Below, piece by piece: positions 1 through 8,558 of a DNA stretch of 37,700 nucleotides. The stretch lies in assembly GCF_002979415.1 (NCBI RefSeq), contig NZ_PCOT01000036.1:1-37700 (forward strand). The letters run 5' to 3'. The first letter of the stretch is position 1, and every line of letters begins with the position of its first letter. Below the pieces are notes generated by a model that saw only the letters and a list, made by a program, of their open reading frames with translations, was not told the origin of the DNA and made no database searches. Source of the stretch: Microbacterium sp. MYb72. GTDB lineage: Bacteria; Actinomycetota; Actinomycetes; Actinomycetales; Microbacteriaceae. The translations under genes were made by a program, and so were the position numbers.

Positions 1-59
1 CGTCGGATGAGAACTTCTTGATGTGCGTCGATTGGTGGATTCAGTAGTCGAAGAGATAA

Positions 60-416
60 TCATGCTGATTCGTCCGGCGCGGCCAGTGAGCGTTCGTCAG
101 GCTCATGGCTGTCCGCCGTCTTAGCATCGTGAATGTGATTCCAGAAGGGGACAAACACGAGTCTCAACATGAATCACCAGCAGTAGACGGTTTCGGGCGA
201 GACGGACACTGCATCGCTGTTGAGACCATGGGCATACTGATCGCGGAGGTTGGGTCCGATCGGTCCGCAGAAGAGCGCACGAATCTCGTACGCAAGGTTC
301 GAACCGAAGATCTCAATCGCGGACTCACGTGTCATGAGGGCGTTGAGCGCTGACTCGGGGCGCACTTGTGATCTGACGAGTCGTAATACGCTGACCCTGA
401 GCAAGTCGGCCGACAC
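60..416 (-). pseudogene. Decayed C-terminal fragment of a DUF4209-type (RNxxAHG/HEPN-like) gene
   Basis: Read on the minus strand, 416 to 177 gives a peptide containing GSNLAYEIRALF and NLRDQYAHGL, ending SPETVYCW. A TGA at 176-174 interrupts it, and the same frame then continues as FMLRLVFVPFWN to a stop at 62-60. DUF4209 proteins are known for a short C-terminal domain with a conserved RNxxAHG motif followed by a hydrophobic, Trp-rich helix. Here the motif is RDQYAHG, and the TGA sits where a second Trp would fit (TGG to TGA). Upstream, the frame closes with a TAG at 422-420, and the rest of the gene is missing where the DGQHR-like gene now starts. I infer a gene truncated by rearrangement plus a nonsense change. 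The remainder of 1-502 shows no other convincing gene. Family assignment is from memory of the motif. Confidence 0.5.
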
Positions 417-502
417 TCGCTACACGAGGTTGCGATGCTAACCAGGCACCTCGGTCGCTCCAGCGCTCAACCGCGGTACTGAAACCTGATGAAAGGTCCC
501 CC

Positions 503-1672
503 ATGGCAAGCAGCTGGTTGTACGACGAGCGGACGAAGTGCTGGTCCGTACAGACGACGATGTCCATCGGGGCGTACCTCGATCTTGCACGCGAGGCACA
601 CGAGAACCAAGGGTCTATCTCGGGCCAGCGATCAACCCTCGCCACGACCACCGCAAAACGAATTCGATCACGAATGGTTTCGGACATCGTGCAGGGTGCA
701 GTCCTCCCGCCGCTCGTGGTCGGACTTGTACTTACCCAAGACCGCTTCGATGCACTCGACACATCGGGTTCGTTTGAGATCGGCGCGGTACTGCCGGCTG
801 AGGGTGGCGACCAACTATCAATCATCGATGGGATGCAACGAACATCCGCGCTTCTTGAGGCAGCGTCATCCGACGAGAGCGTCCGCTCCCGGTCACTGCG
901 AGTCGAATTCTGGCTCACTACAAGCGTTCGTGCCATGGTCTATCGAATGTTGGTGCTGAACACGGGTCAGGTGCCGTGGACAATTAACCGTCAGCTCACG
1001 GTCGTATACGCCCCACTCTTGGGCGAACTCGAGTCTCGAGTGCCAGATCTGGACAGGATCATCACAACTGACAGTCAAGGACGTCGCGTTGCGGCTGCGC
1101 AGTATCGAACTGACTCGGTCGTGGAGTTGTACATCGCCTTCTCGCTTCGAAAGACGAGTGTTGACACTCGCGAGCAGGTTTCCGATGAGTTCTCCAGGCT
1201 CGACTTCGTCGACAACGTCGCCGATCAAGACTTTCAGGACCAGTTCTACGAGGCGATGGGCATGCTCGCACGCCTGGACACGGCGTTCTCAGCATTCGTC
1301 GATGCTGAAGAAGATTCAAAGCTATCGCGGGGAAGGCATGTCTTCGACAGTCAACCGGCACGCATCGGGTTTATGGTCGCGATCGGAGTCGCAGTGCTGG
1401 GACGCCCAGGTGCAAATCGCTCTCCGATAGAACGCAAGGAAAAGATCGCTTCGCTCGTGTCAAAGCAAGAGGTTCTCTGTGAAAGACTAAACGGGATGGC
1501 CCCGGAAAGCCTAGGCGACTTCCTTAGGCTTGACGTTTTGAGAGAGGTGCTCGACAGGCGGGTTGGTCAGGTCGGTCGCTACGAGCGCGCAGTGTATGGA
1601 GAAGCGTTCAAAGTCCTCGTGGAGGAGGGGTTCGACGTTCCGAACATGGAGCAGTGCTGGCGGGCAGAGTAG
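503..1672 (+). CDS. DGQHR/DndB-like (ParB-superfamily-like) protein, putative defence component
   Basis: A 389-residue soluble protein without signal peptide or membrane segment. The N-terminal half resembles DGQHR/DndB-type proteins. It has a basic segment (AKRIRSRMVSDI), then LPPLVVG, then LSIIDGMQRTSALLEA around residues 103-119, in place of the family's IDGQHR or IDGQQR box. After that comes MLVLNTGQVPWTINRQL, comparable to the N-rich block after the DGQHR motif in DndB. The C-terminal half is helical and unrecognised. Known relatives (DndB, DUF262/GmrSD, ParB) use the DGxxR loop for nucleotide or DNA work; which activity applies here is unknown. The start is ATG 503, with AAAGGT seven bases upstream. 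The next gene follows after 11 bases, so the two probably form an operon. Codon use is less GC-rich than in genes beyond 6.6 kb. Family placement is moderate, function unproven. Confidence 0.6.
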   Translation: MASSWLYDERTKCWSVQTTMSIGAYLDLAREAHENQGSISGQRSTLATTTAKRIRSRMVSDIVQGAVLPPLVVGLVLTQDRFDALDTSGSFEIGAVLPAEGGDQLSIIDGMQRTSALLEAASSDESVRSRSLRVEFWLTTSVRAMVYRMLVLNTGQVPWTINRQLTVVYAPLLGELESRVPDLDRIITTDSQGRRVAAAQYRTDSVVELYIAFSLRKTSVDTREQVSDEFSRLDFVDNVADQDFQDQFYEAMGMLARLDTAFSAFVDAEEDSKLSRGRHVFDSQPARIGFMVAIGVAVLGRPGANRSPIERKEKIASLVSKQEVLCERLNGMAPESLGDFLRLDVLREVLDRRVGQVGRYERAVYGEAFKVLVEEGFDVPNMEQCWRAE

Positions 1673-1683
1673 TGGCAAGAACG

Positions 1684-2742
1684 ATGATCAGCGCCAATGA
1701 GAGGTTGTTTCAACGTCTAGGCGAGTTCTGCAGTGGTCGGGGCGCGCCGATCGCGCCAAACGACGGTTACCGATACGTGGAGGGTGATGAAGAGAGCGAC
1801 CTCATAATCAAACATCTATCGTTAGGGCGAAGAGTCTTATTCGGATCGCAGCGCGCCGCGGTCCATGCAACCCTGGGCGACGATGACTTCATCATCCTTG
1901 TCGGCTTCGACTATCTCGACGAGTACGTGAACCGCTATCCGGAGTTCGGTGAGGATGTGCAAGAGTCGGATTGCCTGCCGGGCCACGTAGTCGTCACGCT
2001 GAGCGAACTCGAGATTCGACCCGAGAGGTCCGGGCTCGAAGCTCAGGCATTCGTCGAGGTAGCTGACTCGACGACGGACTCATATGAGGGGCATGATGTC
2101 GAGGAGCTGAAGCGTCTGTTTCCGCGGCTAGCGGTTTTCGACTGTCGCTTCAGTCTTGATGAGAACTCTTTTTATCAACTCGTTGCAAAGTTTGCTGCTG
2201 CGGAAAGTGCGTATGGAGGGGGATGGATTAGTGAAGCGCTACTTGGAGACCTCCTAGCGCTCGCCTCTATCTCCGCCAAGTCCTTTCCATATGAGGCGAT
2301 CAGTCGAGCGGTGTTCGATACCGACCCCCGCAACTTGTACCTCGCGCTCTATCGCTGTCTCGAGGCAACATACGCGTATAAAACTAGTGAGGAACTTGCA
2401 AAGGCGCTCGGCCTGAGTATCGCATGGTCGGAGCTGGCTGTGAAGCTCGATCAAAAACTCAGTTGGCGGCCGCGTGAGGCTTCAAGCCTTGAGGTCGTGC
2501 TTCGACACGCATCCGATACGGACTTGCGCAAGGTGGTCGCGTCGTTCGGCAAAGAAGGTGGCGACGACGCGGCGCGTTCCGCTGCGTCGTCTATATACGG
2601 TCTGCGAAATAGGATTGTTCACTTCGGTGCCTCGCTCGACTCCGTGAATATATCCGACTATGACTGGAACGCTGTATGTTGCGCGTTGGTCGGTGTGGTG
2701 TACGACGTGTTCCACAGCGCGTTCGATCCGGTCACCGTCTGA
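1684..2742 (+). CDS. Protein with C-terminal HEPN-like RNxxxH motif, partner of DGQHR-like gene
   Basis: A 352-residue soluble protein. The first ~180 residues are a mixed alpha/beta domain rich in acidic residues that I do not recognise. The C-terminal ~150 residues are helical and contain IYGLRNRIVHFGA, with Arg308 and His313 matching the R-x4-6-H signature of HEPN ribonuclease domains. Another amphipathic helix follows. HEPN domains are common RNase effectors in toxin-antitoxin, abortive-infection and CRISPR-linked systems, but not all are catalytic. The gene lies 11 bases behind the DGQHR-like gene on the same strand, suggesting co-transcription and a sensor/effector or modifier/effector pair. 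The frame is open from a GTG at 1654 that overlaps the previous gene; ATG 1684 was preferred, although its ribosome site is weak. It converges with the next gene, with 37 bases between stops and no obvious terminator. Confidence 0.6.
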   Translation: MISANERLFQRLGEFCSGRGAPIAPNDGYRYVEGDEESDLIIKHLSLGRRVLFGSQRAAVHATLGDDDFIILVGFDYLDEYVNRYPEFGEDVQESDCLPGHVVVTLSELEIRPERSGLEAQAFVEVADSTTDSYEGHDVEELKRLFPRLAVFDCRFSLDENSFYQLVAKFAAAESAYGGGWISEALLGDLLALASISAKSFPYEAISRAVFDTDPRNLYLALYRCLEATYAYKTSEELAKALGLSIAWSELAVKLDQKLSWRPREASSLEVVLRHASDTDLRKVVASFGKEGGDDAARSAASSIYGLRNRIVHFGASLDSVNISDYDWNAVCCALVGVVYDVFHSAFDPVTV

Positions 2743-2779
2743 GAATCGTACCTCCGAATACGCAGGCTCGGTGCGTTTG

Positions 2780-3775
2780 TCACGTTCTGTGAAAAGATGG
2801 ATTCAGCAGTTCGGCCATCGGAATGACGCCACTTCCCAGTTCGTTTTGGAGCCGGTCGAGATCTGTTTGAGTGAGCACACCTGATAGAGACATCGTGGCT
2901 TCGAAGCCGATCTCGTCGCCGGCTCGAGCGATTGCTGCCTGTAGACCGTCTTGAGCGATGTCTCGCATTCTCGCTACCAGCTGAGCGAACTGGATCGCCC
3001 GCCAGGCTTTCATTGGGTCGAGTAGCCCCTCGGTTAAGAGTCCACGTCCAGGCCACCCGATCTCTCTTGTTTCGCGGAGGACGATGTTCCTCGATCGGCG
3101 CTGGTACTCCTGCAAGTCGAAACCTGAACCCCATCCTTGCTTTCCGAGAGTGAAACGCTGCATCACATCAAGGTCTTGGTCTGCGATCTGGATGATCTTG
3201 AGAGCCCTGTCCATGGTTCGTCGCAGGTCGCGGGGCAACGACACGGTGATGAGCCTCGCAGGGTCGAGCAGCTCTCTTGTCCAGTGTTCTGACTCGACGT
3301 TCTGATCAGACGGCGGCTGCCAGTAGAAGGTCTTCCCGAACTTCGTCTGAACTAGCTCGGGGGACAACGCTTCCAGCCGGAACGCGACGGGTCGCGAGCT
3401 TAGTTCATCAGACTCGCGGTAGTACTCAATCTCAAGATAGAGATTCCCACGGGACAGCAATGTCAGTGCCATCTCGATGTAGTCGCGGAAGGCATCCGAC
3501 AGGTCGTCGTGTCGGTATAGCGGGGCAGGCATCGCGTTAATGATCATCTCTTTTACTCGATGATCATCCGTATCAATCCTGAGATCGAAGCCCCCGTCGA
3601 GTCCTCGACCATATGGCAGTGAGTGGGTTCGCAAGTCGTCGACAAACATGTACTCGTTGCCACTCGGATCCGGGGGCTCAACCAGCCAGCGGGGCCTGTT
3701 CGGCACTGAGTGGGGGTCTCCAAGAAATCTGTGCGATCGATCGCCGATGAGATCCTCGAAAGGGTTGTCATGCAT
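2780..3775 (-). CDS. Hypothetical protein, weakly phage-portal-like middle section
   Basis: A 331-residue protein with no signal peptide or membrane helix. I do not recognise it with confidence. The block LSRGNLYLEIEYY, then FRLEALSPELVQ, then GKTFYWQ and ARLITVSLP (roughly residues 105-185) follows the order of conserved strands in HK97-type portal proteins (a GNAYLEI-like strand, then a LxPLDPxxV-like strand, then Gxxxy). No other head-gene homologue is nearby, so this may be chance or a distant shared fold. The start is ATG 3775, with GGAG seven bases upstream. It overlaps the stop of the upstream membrane-protein gene by eight bases (ATGCATGA), which implies translational coupling and a joint role. 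An in-frame TTG at 3796 is the alternative start. Base composition is like that of the neighbouring defence-type genes. Confidence 0.6.
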   Translation of the reverse strand: MHDNPFEDLIGDRSHRFLGDPHSVPNRPRWLVEPPDPSGNEYMFVDDLRTHSLPYGRGLDGGFDLRIDTDDHRVKEMIINAMPAPLYRHDDLSDAFRDYIEMALTLLSRGNLYLEIEYYRESDELSSRPVAFRLEALSPELVQTKFGKTFYWQPPSDQNVESEHWTRELLDPARLITVSLPRDLRRTMDRALKIIQIADQDLDVMQRFTLGKQGWGSGFDLQEYQRRSRNIVLRETREIGWPGRGLLTEGLLDPMKAWRAIQFAQLVARMRDIAQDGLQAAIARAGDEIGFEATMSLSGVLTQTDLDRLQNELGSGVIPMAELLNPSFHRT

Positions 3776-6317
3776 GCGAATCTCCGTCCTCGACAACCGG
3801 CTCGGGAAGATTTCGGAATCGTTTGATCGCTTCCGCTAGCCTGCGAACCTTGCTCGGGAGTTCAGCGTCGGGGGGCAGGTGCGACACCAAGAACTCTGCA
3901 ACGAACAGTTCGTACAAGTCGCCGGTCATTCGGTAGCGGCTAGGTACGAAAGCGGAAACGATCGGGCTTGAGTGCGGGCGCCCACGGTTCACAGAGGGCG
4001 GCCACACGTATGTCTCCGGTTGGTGGATCTCTCGCTCTTCGAGCATGTGCTCGAGTAGGGACGACCGCCGGCTGCGTTCGAAGCTACCGGGAGACATCGG
4101 AAGCGCATCGTCAGCGTGCGCGGCCGCGGCAAGCAAGAACTGTGAGAGGGCGGGATCGCCCCGGAGCCTGCTTTCCCACGACGTTCGGACCTCAGCCCAA
4201 ATCCCGGAACCGTCCAGCTCCTGTACAAGAAGCGCGTAACCAGCGAGGTCCATGGCAGTGATCACTGGTTCGAGGGCGAAAGTGAGCCGAGTGCGATCAG
4301 GTACATTGGCGAGGTCAGCGCTGATGCGGCTTCGTGCAGAATCAACCTCCGACAGTGCAGCTTCGTACATCAGGAGGCCCCGATCGCGCTCCCCCTCCAA
4401 GATCGCCGTGAAGGCTCCTTCAATCACGAACTGGTAGACCTGGCCATAGAGATCGGGTTCTCGAGGATCGAACGCTGTACGTCGGAGCGCAGGAAGAAGC
4501 TCAGCGAGCTTTCGAAGTAGGTTCTGATGTTCGTTGCGGGGGCTAATGCTGTCAGGTGATCTGGTGGGCCAGCCGGGAATGCTTGTGTTGCTGTTGCGGT
4601 ACTTCTCCAGCGTTTCGAGCGTGCGCGAAACCCGATGCTGATGGACCTCCAACTTGTGAAGCAGCTCGAGCGATGCCATTCCCGCAACGGCTGCGAGGTC
4701 GGGCCGCTCTCCGGTCTGAAAAGCGGTCACGCGATCGATGGTTCTGCTTCCCAACGCCCGAAGGATTCCGTTCTCCGTAGCTATCAACGCGTCGACCATG
4801 CTGCGTGCTGCGAGGTGATTTACCCACCATGACGGAGTGATCCGATGACCTTCGATGTCGATCTCCCGCTTCACAGCCTTTGCGAAACCCTCGAGCATCT
4901 TCCGAGTTTCTGTCGGGAGGGTGCCGCTGTATAGGTCTTTCGGACTCTGGAGAGCCGCTTCAAACTCGCCGGCAAGATCTCGGGTAGCAAGCGCCGTCGC
5001 GCCATGCGATAGCCCCAACACCATCGAGGTGAGTGGGCGAACGAGGCTTTCAGCAGCGGCCATCTGATTGATGCGAAGTTCGTAGTCGGCCGCGTCGCTG
5101 GCAGCCACTTGTGGCGTGTCAGTGACCTCGGCAACTACGAGGCCCCACATGGTCTCGATTACGAGCGCTTCCTCGATCTGTGACCGAGCTGTCAGGCGAT
5201 AGACAAGGTTCGCAACATCCTCCGCGACAGAGAGTGCGTCCGCGCCACCTTGCGACCGGAATGCCACAGTCAGCGTCCGCTTGAGGAGGCGTGCCAGGGC
5301 ATGTTCAAACCACAGGTAATCCGGTTGCATGTCGGGCGGAAAACCCGAGGATGTGTGCAATGCGAGATGCAGCCGAGTGTGATCGGCCGTCAGCCAGTTC
5401 ATATGCTGAGGCACACGTTGCCACCAGCGGCTGTCGGTCGGAATTGCGTGCTTCCATGACGAGTAGAGTTCGAGCGTCTGAAGCAACTGGCGGGTCAACG
5501 AGACGGGAGCGGTCGCATTACGCAACTCGGTCCCCTCGATCAATTCGATCAGGTGTCTGTATGAGGCCAGCGAGCGGATCGCCGCAGTCTGAGCTTCGTC
5601 TTGACGGTGCGGGATCCCGCGAGTTCTTTCAGACCCAGCATCGAAGATGGCTGCTGCGAGCCTGCGGATAAGAGGAAGGGCGAGCTGAGACGGATCGAAG
5701 TAGGCAAGCAGCCGCTTTGTAACTCCGACCAGCCCGACACATGTCAACGTTGCGAAGATCGCCAGCACCAGAAGCGTCAGGCTGGAGACCGCATATCCGA
5801 GCGCAGACGCAACTAGCACAGTGATGCCGCTGGCGACGGTGAGTAGAACGATGCTCAGGTAAGTTTCGCTGTTTCGCTCTGAGATAAAGAGATCTCGGAC
5901 ATCGCCACGCACTGACTTGTAGATCGTGGACGCGATCACACCGACCGTGGCGTAGTAGAGACCGAGGAGAGTCGCGCCAACGGCGACTGCTGACTCAACC
6001 AGCGATACGACTGCTTCCCCCGCCCTCTCGTCTGGCGAATCAATGACCGAGATATTGAGATCTGGGAGGAAAGTCCTCATTGCCCATGTAACGAGCTCGA
6101 GTGCTGTGACGGCTGCTATGGCAAGTACGACAAGCTTCGCGCTCCCCAAGGCCAGGCGCCAACCCGAGCGTAGACCGTCGCGCGCCTTCGCGGCCTGACC
6201 GCGTACTTGCGAGCTCGACTGCAGTAGTGCTTGCGTGCGCTTGGCGACATGCTGACGGTGTCGCCAGTAGCGCGCGGTGCCGAGCTCACGGAGTCGGGAT
6301 TTAGCGGATCTGCGCAT
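3768..6317 (-). CDS. Large protein with four N-terminal membrane segments, function unknown
   Basis: About 849 residues from ATG 6317. A basic Arg/Lys-rich N-terminus (~55 residues) precedes four hydrophobic segments near residues 60-80, 105-132, 153-176 and 178-199. Roughly 640 mostly helical, polar residues follow, presumably cytosolic. No catalytic motif was recognised, and it does not match DUF2254 or a sensor kinase that I can name. The open frame extends to a TTG at 6476, but those extra 53 residues look non-coding; none of the possible starts has a clear ribosome site, so the N-terminus is uncertain. The stop overlaps the start of the 331-residue gene by eight bases. A membrane-anchored protein coupled to a soluble partner, next to a DGQHR/HEPN operon, resembles defence modules with a membrane effector, but that is inference. 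Confidence 0.65.
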   Translation of the reverse strand: MRRSAKSRLRELGTARYWRHRQHVAKRTQALLQSSSQVRGQAAKARDGLRSGWRLALGSAKLVVLAIAAVTALELVTWAMRTFLPDLNISVIDSPDERAGEAVVSLVESAVAVGATLLGLYYATVGVIASTIYKSVRGDVRDLFISERNSETYLSIVLLTVASGITVLVASALGYAVSSLTLLVLAIFATLTCVGLVGVTKRLLAYFDPSQLALPLIRRLAAAIFDAGSERTRGIPHRQDEAQTAAIRSLASYRHLIELIEGTELRNATAPVSLTRQLLQTLELYSSWKHAIPTDSRWWQRVPQHMNWLTADHTRLHLALHTSSGFPPDMQPDYLWFEHALARLLKRTLTVAFRSQGGADALSVAEDVANLVYRLTARSQIEEALVIETMWGLVVAEVTDTPQVAASDAADYELRINQMAAAESLVRPLTSMVLGLSHGATALATRDLAGEFEAALQSPKDLYSGTLPTETRKMLEGFAKAVKREIDIEGHRITPSWWVNHLAARSMVDALIATENGILRALGSRTIDRVTAFQTGERPDLAAVAGMASLELLHKLEVHQHRVSRTLETLEKYRNSNTSIPGWPTRSPDSISPRNEHQNLLRKLAELLPALRRTAFDPREPDLYGQVYQFVIEGAFTAILEGERDRGLLMYEAALSEVDSARSRISADLANVPDRTRLTFALEPVITAMDLAGYALLVQELDGSGIWAEVRTSWESRLRGDPALSQFLLAAAAHADDALPMSPGSFERSRRSSLLEHMLEEREIHQPETYVWPPSVNRGRPHSSPIVSAFVPSRYRMTGDLYELFVAEFLVSHLPPDAELPSKVRRLAEAIKRFRNLPEPVVEDGDSHA

Positions 6318-6594
6318 GCTGCCAATGGTGGCAGAACTTAGTCCCACGGACTTCGACGCATCTCTAGCACCTCGTTCGCCGGCCGATTGATAACAGCCTT
6401 CGTGAGACGAATGCCACGAGAGATGCCGCGTCAACCCGCCGCGATTCCGCGGTTTGACTGTCTCACACACTGTCAACTTCTATGAGATCGGACCCCGGTT
6501 GTCCGATCTCTCGAAAGTGCGGGACGGGTCGCGTCCGATGACGATCGGTTTCGGGTGTGTGCACGAAGCACCGCGTGCTCGCGCGGTCGCTCAC

Positions 6595-6606
6595 TAGGCT
6601 GGCGCG
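6595..6606 (+). promoter_or_regulatory. Candidate leaderless -10 element for the APH-type kinase
   Basis: TAGGCT at 6595-6600 lies six bases before ATG 6607, and no Shine-Dalgarno sequence is present. In actinobacteria a -10 hexamer at this distance is typical of transcripts starting at the A of the start codon. No convincing -35 was seen. Confidence 0.35.
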
Positions 6607-7491
6607 ATGGCTGTCGCTTCCGAGGAGATCACGTCTTCGTTGGTTCGTTCTCTCGTATCGGAGCAGTTCCCTCAATGGTCGGAGTTGCCCATCCGCCCGG
6701 TGGAGGTCCAGGGGTGGGACAACCGCACCTTCCGGCTTGGTGACCGCATGGCCGTCCGCCTCCCGAGTGCCGACGGCTACGTCGCCGGTCTGGTTCGGGA
6801 GGAGCGGACCCTCGAGGTCCTCGGATCCAGTTTTCGCGTCGCGATCCCTCGCGTGGTGGCGACAGGGTCTCCCTCGGCGGCATTCGACCGACCCTGGTCC
6901 GTTCGAGAGTGGGTCGAGGGGCGCACTTTGACCGCAGTCGACGCGCGCGACCGAGAGCGCGCCATCAGCGGCGTGGGTGATGCGCTGAAGGAGCTGCAGG
7001 CCTGCGACACGGTCGGAGGGCCATGGGCGGGCAGTGCGTCCGCGTACCGCGGCTCGCATGTCAGCGCGGTTGGCGAGGACGTACAGGGGCGGCTCCCTCT
7101 CCTGGACAGGCGCCGGGCTGAGGGATGTCGGGCGCTCTGGGATGAGGCCGTGGTCACCGTGTGGACCGAGCCGCCGGTGTGGGTCCATGGCGATGTCGCG
7201 CCGGGCAACATGCTGTTCGACACCAGCGGCCGATTGGGGGCGCTCATCGACTTCGGACAGACGTGCGTGGGGGATCCCGCCTGCGACCTGGCCTTCGCAT
7301 GGTTGAGTTGCAGTTCTCGCGAACGTGATCGACTGCGTGACCGGCTAGAGCTGCCCGAGGATGCATGGCTACGAGGAGCGGCCTGGGCGCTGTGGAAGGC
7401 CCTCATCAGTTCCCCCGAAGACGTGCTCACCAAGTACGGGCGCTCACGTGATGCCGTGCTGAGCGACGTGGCCGCCCTGACGGCGGGATGA
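6607..7491 (+). CDS. Aminoglycoside phosphotransferase (APH) family kinase
   Basis: A 294-residue protein of the APH/choline-kinase fold, which transfers phosphate from ATP to a small hydroxylated substrate. The Brenner-type catalytic loop reads VHGDVAPGNM, with His194, Asp196 and Asn201. The metal-binding IDFGQ has Asp215. The N-lobe carries a WDNRTFRLGDRMAVRLP stretch with the expected nucleotide-binding strand and conserved basic residue. Length is normal for the family. The substrate cannot be told from sequence: many chromosomal actinobacterial members are not resistance enzymes, so an antibiotic phenotype should not be assumed. The gene stands alone, with 130 bases to the divergent membrane-protein gene and 219 to the methyltransferase gene, and probably has its own leaderless promoter. 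Its GC-rich codon use matches the core genome and marks the end of the low-GC island. Confidence 0.85.
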   Translation: MAVASEEITSSLVRSLVSEQFPQWSELPIRPVEVQGWDNRTFRLGDRMAVRLPSADGYVAGLVREERTLEVLGSSFRVAIPRVVATGSPSAAFDRPWSVREWVEGRTLTAVDARDRERAISGVGDALKELQACDTVGGPWAGSASAYRGSHVSAVGEDVQGRLPLLDRRRAEGCRALWDEAVVTVWTEPPVWVHGDVAPGNMLFDTSGRLGALIDFGQTCVGDPACDLAFAWLSCSSRERDRLRDRLELPEDAWLRGAAWALWKALISSPEDVLTKYGRSRDAVLSDVAALTAG

Positions 7492-7710
7492 GAACGACGC
7501 TCTTTGACGTGCTTTCCGCTTCGGGAGATCGGGCGGCCGCTGTATGTCCGTTTGCCGACTGATCTGTCGTTCGCGGAGTCGGCGGTGTCGCCATCGGTGT
7601 GTCCTCGCACGCGGCCTGCGGACAGCGGTCGTACTGTCGCCGCGTCAGGCTCACGTTCTCCAACTGAACACGCAGTGGGATCGAAGAGCTGTCTTGCAGG
7701 ATGATGAGGC

Positions 7711-8502
7711 ATGGACCAAGACGGAATCGATGCTGCGATACAGGCGTACTACGGCAGTGTTTTTGATGAGCATGCGCGGCTGACCACGCGGTCCGCGCAG
7801 GGGCGACTCGAGTTCGAGCGCACACAGGAGGTCGTTCGAACCGCCACCCCTGCACCGGCGCGAGTGCTGGATGTCGGAGGGGCCACCGGTGTTCACGCGG
7901 ACGCGCTGGCACGCAGCGGGTACCAAGTGGTGTTGATCGACCCTGTTGAGAGCCAGGTTGCTGCGGCGCGACAGATCGGGACGTTCACCGCTGCGGTCGG
8001 AGACGCCCGACGGCTCGACTTTCCGGAGGACTCGTTCGATGCGGTTCTCATGGCTGGCCCCCTCTATCACCTGGCCGAGCGCGAGGAACGCCTGCAAGCA
8101 CTGAACGAGGCGCGCCGAGTGTGTCGACCCGGCGGATTCGTGCACGCTGCGGCGATTCCCCGGCTGTTGGCTTTCGCCGCGGCGGCCCTCGATCCTGACC
8201 TCCTCGACGCCTCCCTCGACGCGTGGCTGGACCTGTTGAGACACGGCGCGCCGGTTCCCTCTCTCCGCTTCCCGGGCGGCCACTTCCACACTCCACAAGA
8301 GCTCCAGGAGGAGATGACCGAAGTTGGTCTTCGAAACGTGACAGTCGTCGGGCTCGAAGGCCCGGCCGGTGTCGCTCTGGAGAGCGTCGCTGAGGTGACC
8401 GACGCCGACTTTTCTGCTGCGATGCAACTCGCCCGAACGTTCGGAGACATGCCGGACATCCGCGACTTCAGCAACCATCTCCTGGGTTCCGGAATCGTCT
8501 GA
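7711..8502 (+). CDS. Class I SAM-dependent methyltransferase
   Basis: A 263-residue Rossmann-fold methyltransferase. Motif I is VLDVGGATG at residues 52-60. An acidic ribose-binding residue follows in VVLIDP, then DARRLDFPEDSFDAVLMAGPLYHL, which is the usual motif II/III region of Methyltransf_11/25 proteins, and RVCRPGGFVHAAA as the post-III strand. The C-terminal third (RFPGGHFHTPQELQEEM) resembles members acting on small molecules, but the substrate is unknown. The start is ATG 7711, with GGATGATGAGG just upstream as ribosome site. The 219 bases between the kinase gene and this one hold no recognisable gene or repeat. The next gene (padR) begins 80 bases downstream from its own promoter, so this is probably monocistronic. 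Confidence 0.88.
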   Translation: MDQDGIDAAIQAYYGSVFDEHARLTTRSAQGRLEFERTQEVVRTATPAPARVLDVGGATGVHADALARSGYQVVLIDPVESQVAAARQIGTFTAAVGDARRLDFPEDSFDAVLMAGPLYHLAEREERLQALNEARRVCRPGGFVHAAAIPRLLAFAAAALDPDLLDASLDAWLDLLRHGAPVPSLRFPGGHFHTPQELQEEMTEVGLRNVTVVGLEGPAGVALESVAEVTDADFSAAMQLARTFGDMPDIRDFSNHLLGSGIV

Positions 8503-8558
8503 ATCTCGAGCGGTCAGCATCGAATCAGTTGTCGTCTGGGCCGTCCCCAGCGACGCAC

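Noticed and set aside
325..936. Minus-strand 203-codon frame opposite the DGQHR-like gene
   Set aside because: Ser/Arg-rich shadow with no motif; the plus-strand protein has recognisable motifs and a ribosome site.
2780..3775. Prophage remnant
   Set aside because: Only one weakly portal-like gene and no other phage genes, att sites or integrase in the window.
6607..7491. Antibiotic resistance gene call for the APH-type kinase
   Set aside because: Only general kinase motifs are present; no similarity to a specific resistance enzyme could be asserted.
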